Shown here: positions 7,769-15,109 of the stretch, piece after piece
How the letters are laid out: each line of letters starts with the position of its first letter
Position numbering within the stretch: the stretch's first letter is position 1
Assembly: GCF_001908025.1 (NCBI RefSeq)
Contig: NZ_MQMG01000028.1
Span: forward strand, 1-45,595
Direction: 5' to 3'
Length of the DNA stretch: 45,595 nt
From: Geobacillus proteiniphilus
GTDB lineage: Bacteria > Bacillota > Bacilli > Bacillales > Anoxybacillaceae
The notes under the pieces: model-generated
What the model was told of the DNA's origin: nothing
Databases searched by the model: none
What the model saw: the letters and a program-made list of their open reading frames with translations, nothing else
Program-made: the position numbers and the translations under genes

Positions 7769-8794
7769 ATGGAAGAGCGCGACCGGGTGAAGATCACCGA
7801 CCGCCTCGCCCGCCCGCTTCGCGATTTGCGGTTGTCGGTCACCGACCAATGCAATTTTCGCTGCGTCTATTGCATGCCTGCGGAAGTGTTCGGGCCGAAT
7901 TTTCGCTTTTTGGATGAAGGGCAGTTGCTGACGGTTGAGGAAATGGCGCTTTTAGCGGAATGTTTTGTCGAACTTGGGGTCGAAAAAATCCGCCTGACCG
8001 GCGGCGAGCCGTTGCTTCGGCGCGACCTCGATGCGCTCATTGAGCGGCTGTCCGCGATCCCTGGCCTGCGCGATATTGGATTGACGACCAACGGCGTCCA
8101 TTTAGTGAAATGGGCGAAACGGTTGAAAGCAGCCGGGTTGAAACGCGTCAACGTCAGCCTCGATGCGTTGGACGATGACATTTTCCGCAAAATGAACGGC
8201 ATTGGCGTCGGCGCCGCTCCGGTGTTGAAAGGCATTGAAGCCGCCCTGGCGGCGGGGCTCGGCGTGAAAGTGAACATGGTCGTCAAAAAAGGATGGAACG
8301 ACTCACAAATCGTGCCGATGGCCGCCTACTTTAAAGACTTGGGCATTCCGCTCCGCTTTATTGAATTTATGGATGTTGGCACCACGAACGGCTGGGATTA
8401 CTCCCATGTCGTGACGAAAAAAGAGATCTATGAACAAATCAACGCGATGCATCCGCTCGAGCCGGTCGAGAAAGAGTATTTCGGCGAGGTGGCGAGCCGC
8501 TACCGGTACGCGGGCACGAACGTCGAAGTCGGCTTTATCGCCTCGGTGACGGAAACGTTTTGCCGGAGCTGCACGAGGGCGCGCATTTCCGCCGATGGCA
8601 AGCTGTATACGTGCCTGTTTGCTTCTGAGGGTGTGTCGTTGAAAGACAAACTGCGCGCCGGAGCGGGGAAAGAGGAGATCAAGGCCTTGATCACAACGGT
8701 CTGGGACCGACGGACGGACCGCTATTCCGAAGAACGGACGGCAGAAACGGCAAAACAACAGCGGAAAATTGAGATGTCGTATATTGGGGGATGA
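7769..8794 (+). CDS. moaA: GTP 3',8-cyclase MoaA
   Basis: A radical SAM enzyme that rearranges GTP in the first step of molybdenum cofactor synthesis, together with MoaC. The 341-residue length is normal. The SAM cluster motif is CNFRCVYC (Cys28, 32, 35), the C-terminal second cluster is [18 protein letters not shown] (CX2CX13C), and the protein ends in the conserved Gly-Gly (SYIGG) needed for catalysis. The S-adenosylmethionine GGEP motif is seen in [15 protein letters not shown] 7769 has AAGGAGGG 6 bases upstream; an earlier ATG at 7727 lacks one. It forms the second gene of the Fnr-controlled modB-moaA unit. No moaC is in the window. Confidence 0.96.
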   Translation: MEERDRVKITDRLARPLRDLRLSVTDQCNFRCVYCMPAEVFGPNFRFLDEGQLLTVEEMALLAECFVELGVEKIRLTGGEPLLRRDLDALIERLSAIPGLRDIGLTTNGVHLVKWAKRLKAAGLKRVNVSLDALDDDIFRKMNGIGVGAAPVLKGIEAALAAGLGVKVNMVVKKGWNDSQIVPMAAYFKDLGIPLRFIEFMDVGTTNGWDYSHVVTKKEIYEQINAMHPLEPVEKEYFGEVASRYRYAGTNVEVGFIASVTETFCRSCTRARISADGKLYTCLFASEGVSLKDKLRAGAGKEEIKALITTVWDRRTDRYSEERTAETAKQQRKIEMSYIGG

Positions 8795-8796
8795 AA

Positions 8797-8839
8797 AAAA
8801 CGGGAGCGCTCTTTCCATAGAAGAAGCGATCCCGTTTTT
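8797..8839 (+). terminator. Terminator of modB-moaA
   Basis: A 14-bp stem AAAACGGGAGCGCT / AGCGATCCCGTTTT with one mismatch, ending in a T run. It starts immediately after the moaA stop and may also serve ric from the other strand. Confidence 0.82.
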
Positions 8840-8880
8840 GGTTTATGTTTTCGGAAATGCGAATCGGCGTCTCTCTTCCT

Positions 8881-9588
8881 TTATTCCTTCACCGCCGCCA
8901 ACACACGCGGGAAGAGGATGTTGTTTTCCAAATGGATGTGGGTGAACAAGTCGTCTTCAAGCGCGGCGAGCCGGCTGTAGACGAGCCGGTACGTGCCGCA
9001 TGCGTCTTCCGGCGGGGTGAAGTCGTTTGTGATTTCACGAATTTCTTTAATCAAATCGCCGGCTGCGTCATGTTCATTGACCAGTTCGCGAACGGCCCGC
9101 TCGACCGCCTCCCGGTTTTCCGGCGACGGGTTGTCGGCAAATTGCAAAATGAGCGGGAACGCTCCCGTTTCCTCTTTAATGAGATGCTGCTCGAGTTCTG
9201 TTTTTAACTCATGAAACAGTTTATGCACCCGGGAAAGATGCGGATGGTGCATGCCGTGCACGCGCAATACTTTCGTGACATACGGGCTGAGCTGCGGCAG
9301 TTCCTCGTTCAAATAGCGGTGGTGCGTGTTGATGATATGATCGACCAAGTCGGCTAGCGGCGCTTCACTCCAATTTCCGGCCGGCTTGTTTTGCGCCTCC
9401 GCGTAAAGGGTGTTCAGCTCGCGAAGGAGCGCTTCCCCATCCAGCCCGCGTTCTTCGATGGCTTCTTTTAACGGGCGCTGTCCGCCGCAGCAAAAATCAA
9501 TGCGATGCGATTTCAACAAATCCGCTGCTTTCGGGAGTTTTGTGACAATATCGCCAATCAGCGATTGCTCAGTAAACCGCTGTTCCAT
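8881..9588 (-). CDS. ric: Iron-sulfur cluster repair di-iron protein (RIC/ScdA/YtfE)
   Basis: A 235-residue protein that repairs Fe-S clusters damaged by nitric oxide or peroxide. The N-terminal ScdA_N domain has the family motif HRIDFCCGG (Cys33, Cys34). The rest is a hemerythrin-like four-helix bundle, with the iron-binding histidines and acids in HIINTHHRYLNEELP, HKLFHELKTELEQHLIKEE, VNEHDAAGD and HIHLENNILFPR. ATG 9588 is favoured because GGAGGGAT lies just upstream; a longer TTG-started form has no ribosome site. A perfect Fnr box sits about 70 bases upstream, fitting induction under low oxygen, when denitrification intermediates arise. Confidence 0.93.
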   Translation of the reverse strand: MEQRFTEQSLIGDIVTKLPKAADLLKSHRIDFCCGGQRPLKEAIEERGLDGEALLRELNTLYAEAQNKPAGNWSEAPLADLVDHIINTHHRYLNEELPQLSPYVTKVLRVHGMHHPHLSRVHKLFHELKTELEQHLIKEETGAFPLILQFADNPSPENREAVERAVRELVNEHDAAGDLIKEIREITNDFTPPEDACGTYRLVYSRLAALEDDLFTHIHLENNILFPRVLAAVKE

Positions 9589-9616
9589 TTTGGATCCCTC
9601 CATCGTCAAATCATTG

Positions 9617-9666
9617 CAGCTTCAGCATACCTTGTTTTCCGCGTCAACGTTGTGATGCATCTCACA
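9617..9666 (-). promoter_or_regulatory. Fnr-dependent class II promoter of ric
   Basis: TGTGA-TGCATC-TCACA at 9651-9666 is a perfect Fnr box. On the minus strand TATGCT (9629-9624) acts as a -10, giving a start near 9617 and a box centre at -41.5. The same geometry occurs at modB. Confidence 0.72.
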
Positions 9667-9695
9667 CAAGCAAAAACAAGCGGACAACAAGGGAA

Positions 9696-9746
9696 TGTGA
9701 TTGACATCACAACGGTGCTCTTCTTCTTTCCGGTAAAATAAAACAG
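9696..9746 (+). promoter_or_regulatory. Fnr-box promoter reading toward moeA
   Basis: A second perfect site, TGTGA-TTGACA-TCACA, lies at 9696-9711, 45 bases centre-to-centre from the ric site. TAAAAT at 9734-9739 would set the start near 9746 and the box at about -42.5. It reads directly into a coding fragment without a start codon and then into moeA. Confidence 0.6.
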
Positions 9747-9957
9747 ACGAAATCAGCTGATCGATCGAGTCGAAAATCGGGCTCAAGACGTGCTAAACTA
9801 TATTCAAGAACAATGCCGCTATGCGGATGAAGTGATGCAACAGCTCGAACAGTCCGCCGCTTTGTTTGGCGAAACGCGGGAGATGATTTTGCGGCATATT
9901 GCCGATGCTCGTGTTGTGGAGGAAAAGTTGGCGGACGGCATAAAACGGCTGCAATAA
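9742..9957 (+). pseudogene. Orphan 3' coding fragment downstream of Fnr promoter
   Basis: An open frame of 71 codons ends at TAA 9957, bounded upstream by TAA at 9739. It has no ATG near its beginning and no ribosome site. The translation is highly helical and charged, for example NYIQEQCRYADEVMQQLEQ and ARVVEEKLADGIKRLQ, and looks like a coiled-coil C-terminus. Coding-like codon use plus the lack of a start suggest the tail of a larger gene whose front was deleted, leaving its Fnr promoter fused to its end. I do not recognise the family. An internal ATG at 9835 exists but without a ribosome site. Confidence 0.5.
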
Positions 9958-10021
9958 TGGCAACAACGTTGAAAGAACGATATGGTTGCCGCCAGCCGTA
10001 TGATCGAAAGGGGAGAGAGAC

Positions 10022-11281
10022 ATGGTCGAAAGACGAACCCCCATTCCTGTAGCGGAAGCGATCAATCGGGTGATGCGTTACGCTGGAAGAGGGGAAGAGG
10101 AGATCGTGCCGCTAAGGCAGTCGTACGGCCGCTATTTGGCGGAAGATTTGCGCGCCGACCATGACGTGCCGCCGTTTGACCGCTCGCCGTATGACGGATT
10201 TGCCATTCGCGCCGCCGACTCGGAAGGAGCGGGACTTGACCATCCGGTCGAGTTTGAAGTCATTGAAACGATCGGCGCCGGGCAAGTGGCGAAGCAGCCC
10301 GTCGGCCCGTTTCAAGCGGTGCACCTGATGACCGGGGCGCAAATTCCCCAAGGATGCGATGCGGTCGTCATGTTGGAGCTCGCCAAACAGTACGAGCGGG
10401 ATGGAAAAACGTATATGGCCATTAAACGCCCGTTCCGCCCCGGCGACAACATTTCGTTTCAAGGGGAAGATGCGAAAAAAGGGCAGCCGCTTGTCGAAAA
10501 AGGAACGCGCATCAATCCCGGGGTGGCGGCGCTGCTCGCGACGTTCGGCTACGCCGAAGTGAAGGTGGCGAAAAAGCCGCGGATTGGCATTTTTGCGACC
10601 GGAAGCGAACTGCTTGACGTCTCTGAACCGCTTGTGCCGGGAAAAATCCGCAACAGCAACGCCTACATGATCGAGGCGCAGGTGTTCAAAAGCGGCGCCG
10701 AGCCGATTTATTTCGGCCAGCTCGCCGACGACCTCGATGCGTGTTTTCACGCTGTGCGCCAGGCGCTCGATCAAGTGGACATGCTCATTACGACCGGCGG
10801 CGTCTCGGTCGGGGATTTCGATTATTTGCCCGCCATTTACAAGCGGCTCGGAGCGAACGTGTTGTTTAACAAAATCGCCATGCGCCCGGGGAGCGTGACG
10901 ACCGTCGCCGAGATTGATGGCAAGCTGCTGTTCGGTCTATCCGGAAACCCGTCGGCGTGCTACGTCGGGTATGAGCTGTTCGTCCGCCCGGTCGTGCGCA
11001 CGCGGCTGTTTTCGGCCAAGCCGTATTTGAAAAAAGCGAAAGCCACCCTTGGCGCCGATTTTCCGAAGCCGAACCCGTTCACCCGCTTCGTGCGCAGCCG
11101 GGTCGAGGCGGTTGACGGTCGGCTTGTCGTGAAGCCGGTCGGCATGGACAAGTCGAACATCGTCACCTCGCTTGCCTTTGCGAACGCCTTGATGGTGCTG
11201 CCGGGCGGAACGAGAGGGTTTGCGGTTGGCGATGAGGTGGAAGTGTGGCTTTTGGATGACGATGAGGGGTCAAGCGAATGA
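10022..11281 (+). CDS. moeA: Molybdopterin molybdenumtransferase MoeA
   Basis: Inserts molybdate into adenylated molybdopterin, the last step of Mo-cofactor synthesis. The 419-residue length is typical. N-terminal MoeA domains carry DVPPFDRSPYDGFAIRA and the HLMTGAQIPQGCDAVV region. The MoCF-binding domain follows with GIFATGSEL and TTGGVSVGDFDY, then the C-terminal beta-barrel after GLSGNPSACYVGYELFVRP. ATG 10022 has GGGGAGAG upstream. The stop overlaps mobB (ATGA), starting a tightly packed moeA-mobB-moaE-moaD cluster probably driven from the Fnr-type promoter at 9696. Confidence 0.96.
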   Translation: MVERRTPIPVAEAINRVMRYAGRGEEEIVPLRQSYGRYLAEDLRADHDVPPFDRSPYDGFAIRAADSEGAGLDHPVEFEVIETIGAGQVAKQPVGPFQAVHLMTGAQIPQGCDAVVMLELAKQYERDGKTYMAIKRPFRPGDNISFQGEDAKKGQPLVEKGTRINPGVAALLATFGYAEVKVAKKPRIGIFATGSELLDVSEPLVPGKIRNSNAYMIEAQVFKSGAEPIYFGQLADDLDACFHAVRQALDQVDMLITTGGVSVGDFDYLPAIYKRLGANVLFNKIAMRPGSVTTVAEIDGKLLFGLSGNPSACYVGYELFVRPVVRTRLFSAKPYLKKAKATLGADFPKPNPFTRFVRSRVEAVDGRLVVKPVGMDKSNIVTSLAFANALMVLPGGTRGFAVGDEVEVWLLDDDEGSSE

Positions 11282-11778
11282 ACGTCTGGCAAGTCGTCGG
11301 TTATAAACATAGCGGCAAAACGACGTTGGTGGAAAAATGGGTGGCGGCCGCTGTCCGGGAAGGATGGCGCGTCGGGACGGTGAAGCACCACGGCCATGGC
11401 GGCGAGCCCGCGCGGCCGGAAGGCGTCGATTCCGTCCGCCATGAGCGGGCCGGGGCGGTGGCAACGGCGGTGGAAGGGGACGGGCTTTTGCAGCTTCATC
11501 TCCGCCGCCCGTTGTGGCGGTTGGATGATGTGTTGGCGCTCTATGCGCCGCTTCGGCTCGATCTCGTGTTGGTCGAAGGCTACAAACAAGAGCGGCACCC
11601 GAAGGTCGTGCTCGTCCGCACTTGGGAAGATTGGGCATCGCTTCAGCACCTCGCCAATATCCGCGCCGTCATCGCCTGGGAGCCGCTCGAAGGGCCGCTA
11701 GCGCACCCTGTGTTTTCGCTGGCCGATGATGACGAATATATTCCATGGCTCATGAACGAGGTGAGAACACGAACATGA
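11278..11778 (+). CDS. mobB: Molybdopterin-guanine dinucleotide biosynthesis adaptor MobB
   Basis: A 166-residue P-loop GTP-binding protein that assists MobA in forming the guanine dinucleotide cofactor used by nitrate reductases and formate dehydrogenases. The Walker A is GYKHSGKTTLVEKW (residues 8-21). VGTVKHHGH and LVLVEGYKQERHPKVVL are typical MobB segments. It overlaps moeA by 4 bases at its start and moaE by 4 bases at its end, so the genes are translationally coupled. Its presence implies that an enzyme of the DMSO-reductase class is or was made by this organism. Confidence 0.93.
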   Translation: MNVWQVVGYKHSGKTTLVEKWVAAAVREGWRVGTVKHHGHGGEPARPEGVDSVRHERAGAVATAVEGDGLLQLHLRRPLWRLDDVLALYAPLRLDLVLVEGYKQERHPKVVLVRTWEDWASLQHLANIRAVIAWEPLEGPLAHPVFSLADDDEYIPWLMNEVRTRT

Positions 11779-12242
11779 CAGAACCGTTGTTTGCCATTAC
11801 CGACCGGCCGATTTCGGTCGAGGATGTGATGAAAAAAGTGATGCGTCCGGAAGCGGGGGCGGTCGCTGTCTTTGCCGGCACGGTGCGCGAATGGACAAAC
11901 GGCAAGCGGACGCTCTTTTTGCAATATGAGGCGTACGTGTCGATGGCCGAGAAAATGCTCGCGCAAATCGGGGCGGAAATTGCGGAGAAATGGCCAGGGG
12001 CGAAAACCGCCATCACCCACCGGATCGGGCGGCTTAAGATCGGCGACATCGCCGTCGTCATCGCTGTTTCCTCGCCGCACCGCGCCGAAGCGTATGAGGC
12101 GAACCGCTATGCCATTGAGCGGATCAAGCAAATCGTGCCGATTTGGAAAAAAGAGCAATGGGAGGACGGAAGCGCCTGGGTGGGCGACCAGTTGGAAACA
12201 ACGGCGTATCCGTCCGGAAAACCGGAGGTGAAAGAGGAATGA
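11775..12242 (+). CDS. moaE: Molybdopterin synthase catalytic subunit MoaE
   Basis: The large subunit of molybdopterin synthase, which transfers sulfur from MoaD thiocarboxylate to cyclic pyranopterin monophosphate. The 155-residue length is usual. Typical segments are AVAVFAGTVREWTNGK, LQYEAYVSMAEKML, ITHRIGRLKIGDIAVVIAVSSPHRAEAYEA and the lysine-bearing VPIWKKEQWEDGSAWV near the C-terminus, containing the active-site lysines. ATG 11775 overlaps the mobB stop. The longer frame from 11745 would lie inside mobB and is not supported. Confidence 0.95.
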   Translation: MTEPLFAITDRPISVEDVMKKVMRPEAGAVAVFAGTVREWTNGKRTLFLQYEAYVSMAEKMLAQIGAEIAEKWPGAKTAITHRIGRLKIGDIAVVIAVSSPHRAEAYEANRYAIERIKQIVPIWKKEQWEDGSAWVGDQLETTAYPSGKPEVKEE

Positions 12243-12469
12243 TCCGTCTATTGTTTTTCGCCCATTTGGGCGAGCAAATCGGCGAGCGGGAAGTGATGTG
12301 GCCGAATGTTCCGGAAACGGTGAAAAAACTGAAAGACGAAGTGGAAGAGCGCTACGGCATCTCGCTCGGGCGCGTCATGACAGCGGTCAACGAGGAGTAT
12401 GTCCGCGACGAAGCGCCGCTTCACGCCGGCGACACGGTCGCCTTTATTCCACCGGTAAGCGGAGGATGA
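12239..12469 (+). CDS. moaD: Molybdopterin synthase sulfur carrier subunit MoaD
   Basis: A 76-residue ubiquitin-fold protein with the required C-terminal Gly-Gly (PPVSGG), which is thiocarboxylated and donates sulfur within the MoaDE complex. The beta-grasp start MIRLLFFAHLGEQIG and HAGDTVAFIPPVSGG are standard. ATG 12239 overlaps the moaE stop (ATGA), consistent with coupled synthesis of the two subunits; AGAGG lies just upstream. A longer reading frame from 12143 runs through moaE and is rejected. Confidence 0.95.
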   Translation: MIRLLFFAHLGEQIGEREVMWPNVPETVKKLKDEVEERYGISLGRVMTAVNEEYVRDEAPLHAGDTVAFIPPVSGG

Positions 12470-12474
12470 GACGG

Positions 12475-13203
12475 ATGGCGAACAAAAGCAAATGGGTGAT
12501 GCCAAAACAACACGGCGCCTGGGCGATGCTCATCATCCCGTTTTGGCTCGGGGCGTACGCCGGTGGGCTTTCGTGGATTCACGCGCCGCTCTTTGTCGCC
12601 TGGCTTGCGCTCTATTTGGCGACGTATCCGCTCTTGATGGCGGTGAAAACGAAGCGGAAAGAGCCGTACGTGCCCGCTGCCGCCCGCTATGGCGCCATCG
12701 CCGCGCCGGCCCTGGCCGTTTCCCTTTGGCAGCGGCCGACCCTTGTTCTCTTCGGATTGGCGATGATCCCGTTTTTCCTAGTAAACACCTACTACAGCAA
12801 GAAAAAGAATGAGCGCGCCTTTTGGAATGATGCAGCCGCCATCGCGGCGTTTTGCATCGGCGGCTTGGGCGCCTTTTATGTCGGGCGCGGGGAATTGACG
12901 GTGGAGGCGTTCGAATTGGCCGCGTTTTCCTTCCTCTTTTTCATCGGCAGCACGTTTTACGTCAAAACGATGATTCGCGAAAAGAAAAACGAGCGGTACA
13001 AATGGCTGTCATGGGGCTACCACGCCTTGTTGATCGTCGGCCTCATCGCCATCGGCGAGCCGTTCGCCGTTTTGGCCTATGCCCCGAGCGTCATCCGCGC
13101 CGTCTATTTATACGGCAAGTCGCTGCCGATCATGAAACTGGGCATCTTGGAAATCGCCAACGCGGCGTACTTTTTCATCGCGATGATCGTGCTCTACTCT
13201 TGA
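12475..13203 (+). CDS. ywiC: YwiC-like integral membrane protein
   Basis: A 242-residue membrane protein. It begins KWVMPKQHGAWAMLIIPFW and then has about eight hydrophobic helices with short loops (for example KTKRKEPYV and KKKNERAFWNDAAAIAAFC). The MPKQHGAWAML opening is typical of the YwiC family (PF14256). In B. subtilis ywiC lies among narK, fnr and narGHJI, so its place at the end of a Mo-cofactor cluster fits a nitrate-respiration role, although its biochemical function is unknown. ATG 12475 lies 9 bases after GGAGG; ATG 12466, overlapping the moaD stop, is the alternative. Confidence 0.85.
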   Translation: MANKSKWVMPKQHGAWAMLIIPFWLGAYAGGLSWIHAPLFVAWLALYLATYPLLMAVKTKRKEPYVPAAARYGAIAAPALAVSLWQRPTLVLFGLAMIPFFLVNTYYSKKKNERAFWNDAAAIAAFCIGGLGAFYVGRGELTVEAFELAAFSFLFFIGSTFYVKTMIREKKNERYKWLSWGYHALLIVGLIAIGEPFAVLAYAPSVIRAVYLYGKSLPIMKLGILEIANAAYFFIAMIVLYS

Positions 13204-13206
13204 GCG

Positions 13207-13252
13207 AACCCCAAACGGGAGGCATCCATGACCGTTTGGGGTTTTTTCTTTT
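13207..13252 (+). terminator. Strong terminator of the moe/moa/ywiC operon
   Basis: A 12-bp perfect stem AACCCCAAACGG / CCGTTTGGGGTT with a 13-base loop, followed by TTTTTCTTTT. Confidence 0.9.
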
Positions 13253-13383
13253 GGTTAGGCGGTATTGCTTTTTCATTGCACAAGCATGATGTGAAATGGG
13301 CATGAATTCCTTGTAACGGTTTTGCAAAGGGTCGTTTCAAAAGCCTACCTCTTCTTCTATGCTCGCTCTCAAATAAATAAAAA

Positions 13384-13518
13384 TTAGAACATGTCGATCC
13401 ACTTCAAGTAGACATTCGCCAAGTGTTCGACTTCCCAGTGGTTCGCATGGAAGTCACTCAACATGAGTGGGAAATCAATCGTTTTCAATTCTAGCAATCC
13501 TAGTGGTATCGAAAGCCC
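13384..13518 (-). pseudogene. Unrecognised coding remnant
   Basis: On the minus strand a 44-codon open frame ends at TAA 13386-13384, with a TAA just upstream at 13521-13519. It reads FPLMLSDFHANHWEVEHLA then YLKWIDMF. The composition is protein-like, but there is no start with a ribosome site at the beginning; one internal ATG exists. It may be the tail of a lost gene. I cannot assign a family. The rest of the 657-base interval from 13204 to 13860 holds only a terminator, this remnant and the promoter of the next gene. Confidence 0.3.
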
Positions 13519-13692
13519 TTACGAGACTTCCTTAATGTTGATTTCACCGCTAACATTATGGCCAGGATCTCGTCAGTGCTTTCTCTTTTTTGTCACTAAA
13601 TCACAAAATTTGGTGATGAGCCAAAAAACAACTCGATAAAGCTTAAAAATCTTACTTTATGTGACAAAAAAAACAAACAATTCAAATTTTTA

Positions 13693-13722
13693 TTGACAAT
13701 TTTAGTAAAGGCGAAATATAAT
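13693..13722 (+). promoter_or_regulatory. Sigma-A promoter of the secreted-protein gene
   Basis: TTGACA (13693-13698), an 18-base spacer, then TATAAT (13717-13722) in AT-rich DNA. It predicts a leader of about 130 bases before ATG 13861. Confidence 0.75.
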
Positions 13723-13763
13723 CTAATTGTAAAATAAAGGTTAAAAAAAGGGGGTGCGAATAG

Positions 13764-13835
13764 TTGCCGTCAAAATGTTTCGCGCTTAGAGATAGTGGGC
13801 AGATCGCGTTGCTTGGCTGCTTTTGGAGGACATAA
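13764..13835 (+). CDS. Possible 23-residue leader peptide
   Basis: Within the transcript leader a TTG at 13764 lies 9 bases after AAGGGGG and opens a 23-codon frame, LPSKCFALRDSG...CFWRT, closing at 13835 shortly before the ribosome site of the main gene. It could be a leader peptide affecting the downstream gene or chance. No family is recognised. Confidence 0.25.
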   Translation: MPSKCFALRDSGQIALLGCFWRT

Positions 13836-13860
13836 TTTTTGTAATTGGAGAGAGGTTATA

Positions 13861-14595
13861 ATGATAAAAGATCTTCTCAAATCAATCCTTTCTTTTTCGT
13901 TAGTTTTCGGTCTGTTGCTGGGTGGCAGTATCATCGCTTCTGCCGAAGAAGGGACTTCAAATGCAGGATGTTCACTCAGTAGCAAGACGAATGTGACAGT
14001 AAATGGGTTTTTAGATAGAGCGAAAGAATCGAGTGTGGTCGTATCTCAAAGCGGGAACAAGGTGGTTGAAATAACAGACCTAGAATTTCTTAAAAGATTA
14101 GAAACTTCTGTTCCTGGACCAAAAGGGAAAAAACTAGTTGGGGTTTCAATCGCATACACTCAAGCACAAGAGTCATCCCTTCCAGGGGATCGTCCTGTGG
14201 TGACTCCACAATTAGGAACGGGTTATTATCTAAAAAACATTACTACTAGTGAAGCATGTGGAACAGAAATAATAAGACAATCTACTTTTAAAGGACCATC
14301 AACAGCTACCATGTCTATAAAACAAGGGGTTTCTGCCACATGGTCATCGAACACAAATATAAGCGCTGAAACAGTTTCGGCAGCGTTGGGATTTAACGTA
14401 ACAAAATCTTATGAAGTTACAGACACTTATCAAATTCAAGTTCCAGCAGGAAAAACCTATACCATAATAGCTAGACCGTATTACAAAGTTTATAACTTTG
14501 AAGTTTGGTACGACCCACTTATTGGATGGGATTCTAAAGTAGGGTATGGATATGCTGCTAAGCCTGTAGGGGTATGTTTTTATTACTATGAGTAA
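13861..14595 (+). CDS. Secreted beta-rich protein, unknown function
   Basis: A 244-residue exported protein with a clear signal peptide (MIKDLLKSILS, hydrophobic core, cleavage after SIIASA). The mature part is rich in Ser/Thr and alternating strand patterns. Its second half contains IKQGVSATWSSNTNISAETV, then LGFNVTKSYEVTDTY, then QVPAGKTYTIIARPYYKVY. This layout loosely recalls amphipathic-hairpin regions of aerolysin-like secreted proteins, but no defining motif is seen and I do not claim that function. ATG 13861 has GGAGAGAGG upstream; a longer frame from 13795 lacks a ribosome site. Base composition is more AT-rich than the flanking core genes, suggesting separate origin. It has its own promoter and terminator. 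Confidence 0.75.
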   Translation: MIKDLLKSILSFSLVFGLLLGGSIIASAEEGTSNAGCSLSSKTNVTVNGFLDRAKESSVVVSQSGNKVVEITDLEFLKRLETSVPGPKGKKLVGVSIAYTQAQESSLPGDRPVVTPQLGTGYYLKNITTSEACGTEIIRQSTFKGPSTATMSIKQGVSATWSSNTNISAETVSAALGFNVTKSYEVTDTYQIQVPAGKTYTIIARPYYKVYNFEVWYDPLIGWDSKVGYGYAAKPVGVCFYYYE

Positions 14596-14626
14596 TGTTC
14601 TGTGTTCCGTTATTTATAGAAATATT

Positions 14627-14662
14627 GAAGCAAGTTTCCTGATGGAACTTGCTTCTGTTTTT
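14627..14662 (+). terminator. Terminator of the secreted-protein gene
   Basis: Stem GAAGCAAGTTTCC / GGAACTTGCTTC with a 4-base loop and one bulge, followed by TGTTTTTT. Confidence 0.88.
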
Positions 14663-14708
14663 TGTGTTTCGTTTAAGCATAACGGATAGTTAAAAAGGGG
14701 GATGCAAA

Positions 14709-14963
14709 ATGAATATTTTAAAAAGTCCAAACAAAATGAAGTTTGTTTCACTCGTTCTTTCTCTCATCGGATTGTGGTTGATGTTAAATAGTCCTGAATT
14801 AGGGAGTCGTTTTGCTTCATCCTGGGTTCGATCCATGGGGGGATCTGTGGATTCTCAAGAATATTTGCAAATGTTAAAAGAATATATAAGCACTTATAAA
14901 ACGCTAGGGGGGATTTTTTTGTTTGTGGGCTTGTTTTCTTTTCTTAACGATCATCATCAGTAA
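14709..14963 (+). CDS. Small two-helix membrane protein
   Basis: 84 residues with two hydrophobic helices: MKFVSLVLSLIGLWLML near the N-terminus and GGIFLFVGLFSFL near the C-terminus. They are separated by a polar loop of about 40 residues with SMGGSVDSQEYLQMLKEY. A strong ribosome site (AAGGGGG) precedes ATG 14709. It is AT-rich like the preceding secreted-protein gene and follows its terminator, so it is a neighbour but perhaps not cotranscribed. I do not recognise the family. A protective partner of the secreted protein would be pure speculation. Confidence 0.65.
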   Translation: MNILKSPNKMKFVSLVLSLIGLWLMLNSPELGSRFASSWVRSMGGSVDSQEYLQMLKEYISTYKTLGGIFLFVGLFSFLNDHHQ

Positions 14964-15109
14964 ACATCGTATTTGCCTACAGGGCAGCGAGAGGTGTGTA
15001 TTTGCGCATTTTTTGTTATCTTTTTTAATGGAGACGATGGCCGTCTGAGTTGGATGGATCGCGATATAGTGAAGTAAGGTGCGGTGTGAATGATTGCTCC
15101 GAAAAGAGC

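Noticed and set aside
13620-13690. Fnr-like TGTGA near the secreted-protein promoter
   Set aside because: TGTGA occurs alone in AT-rich DNA without a matching TCACA half.
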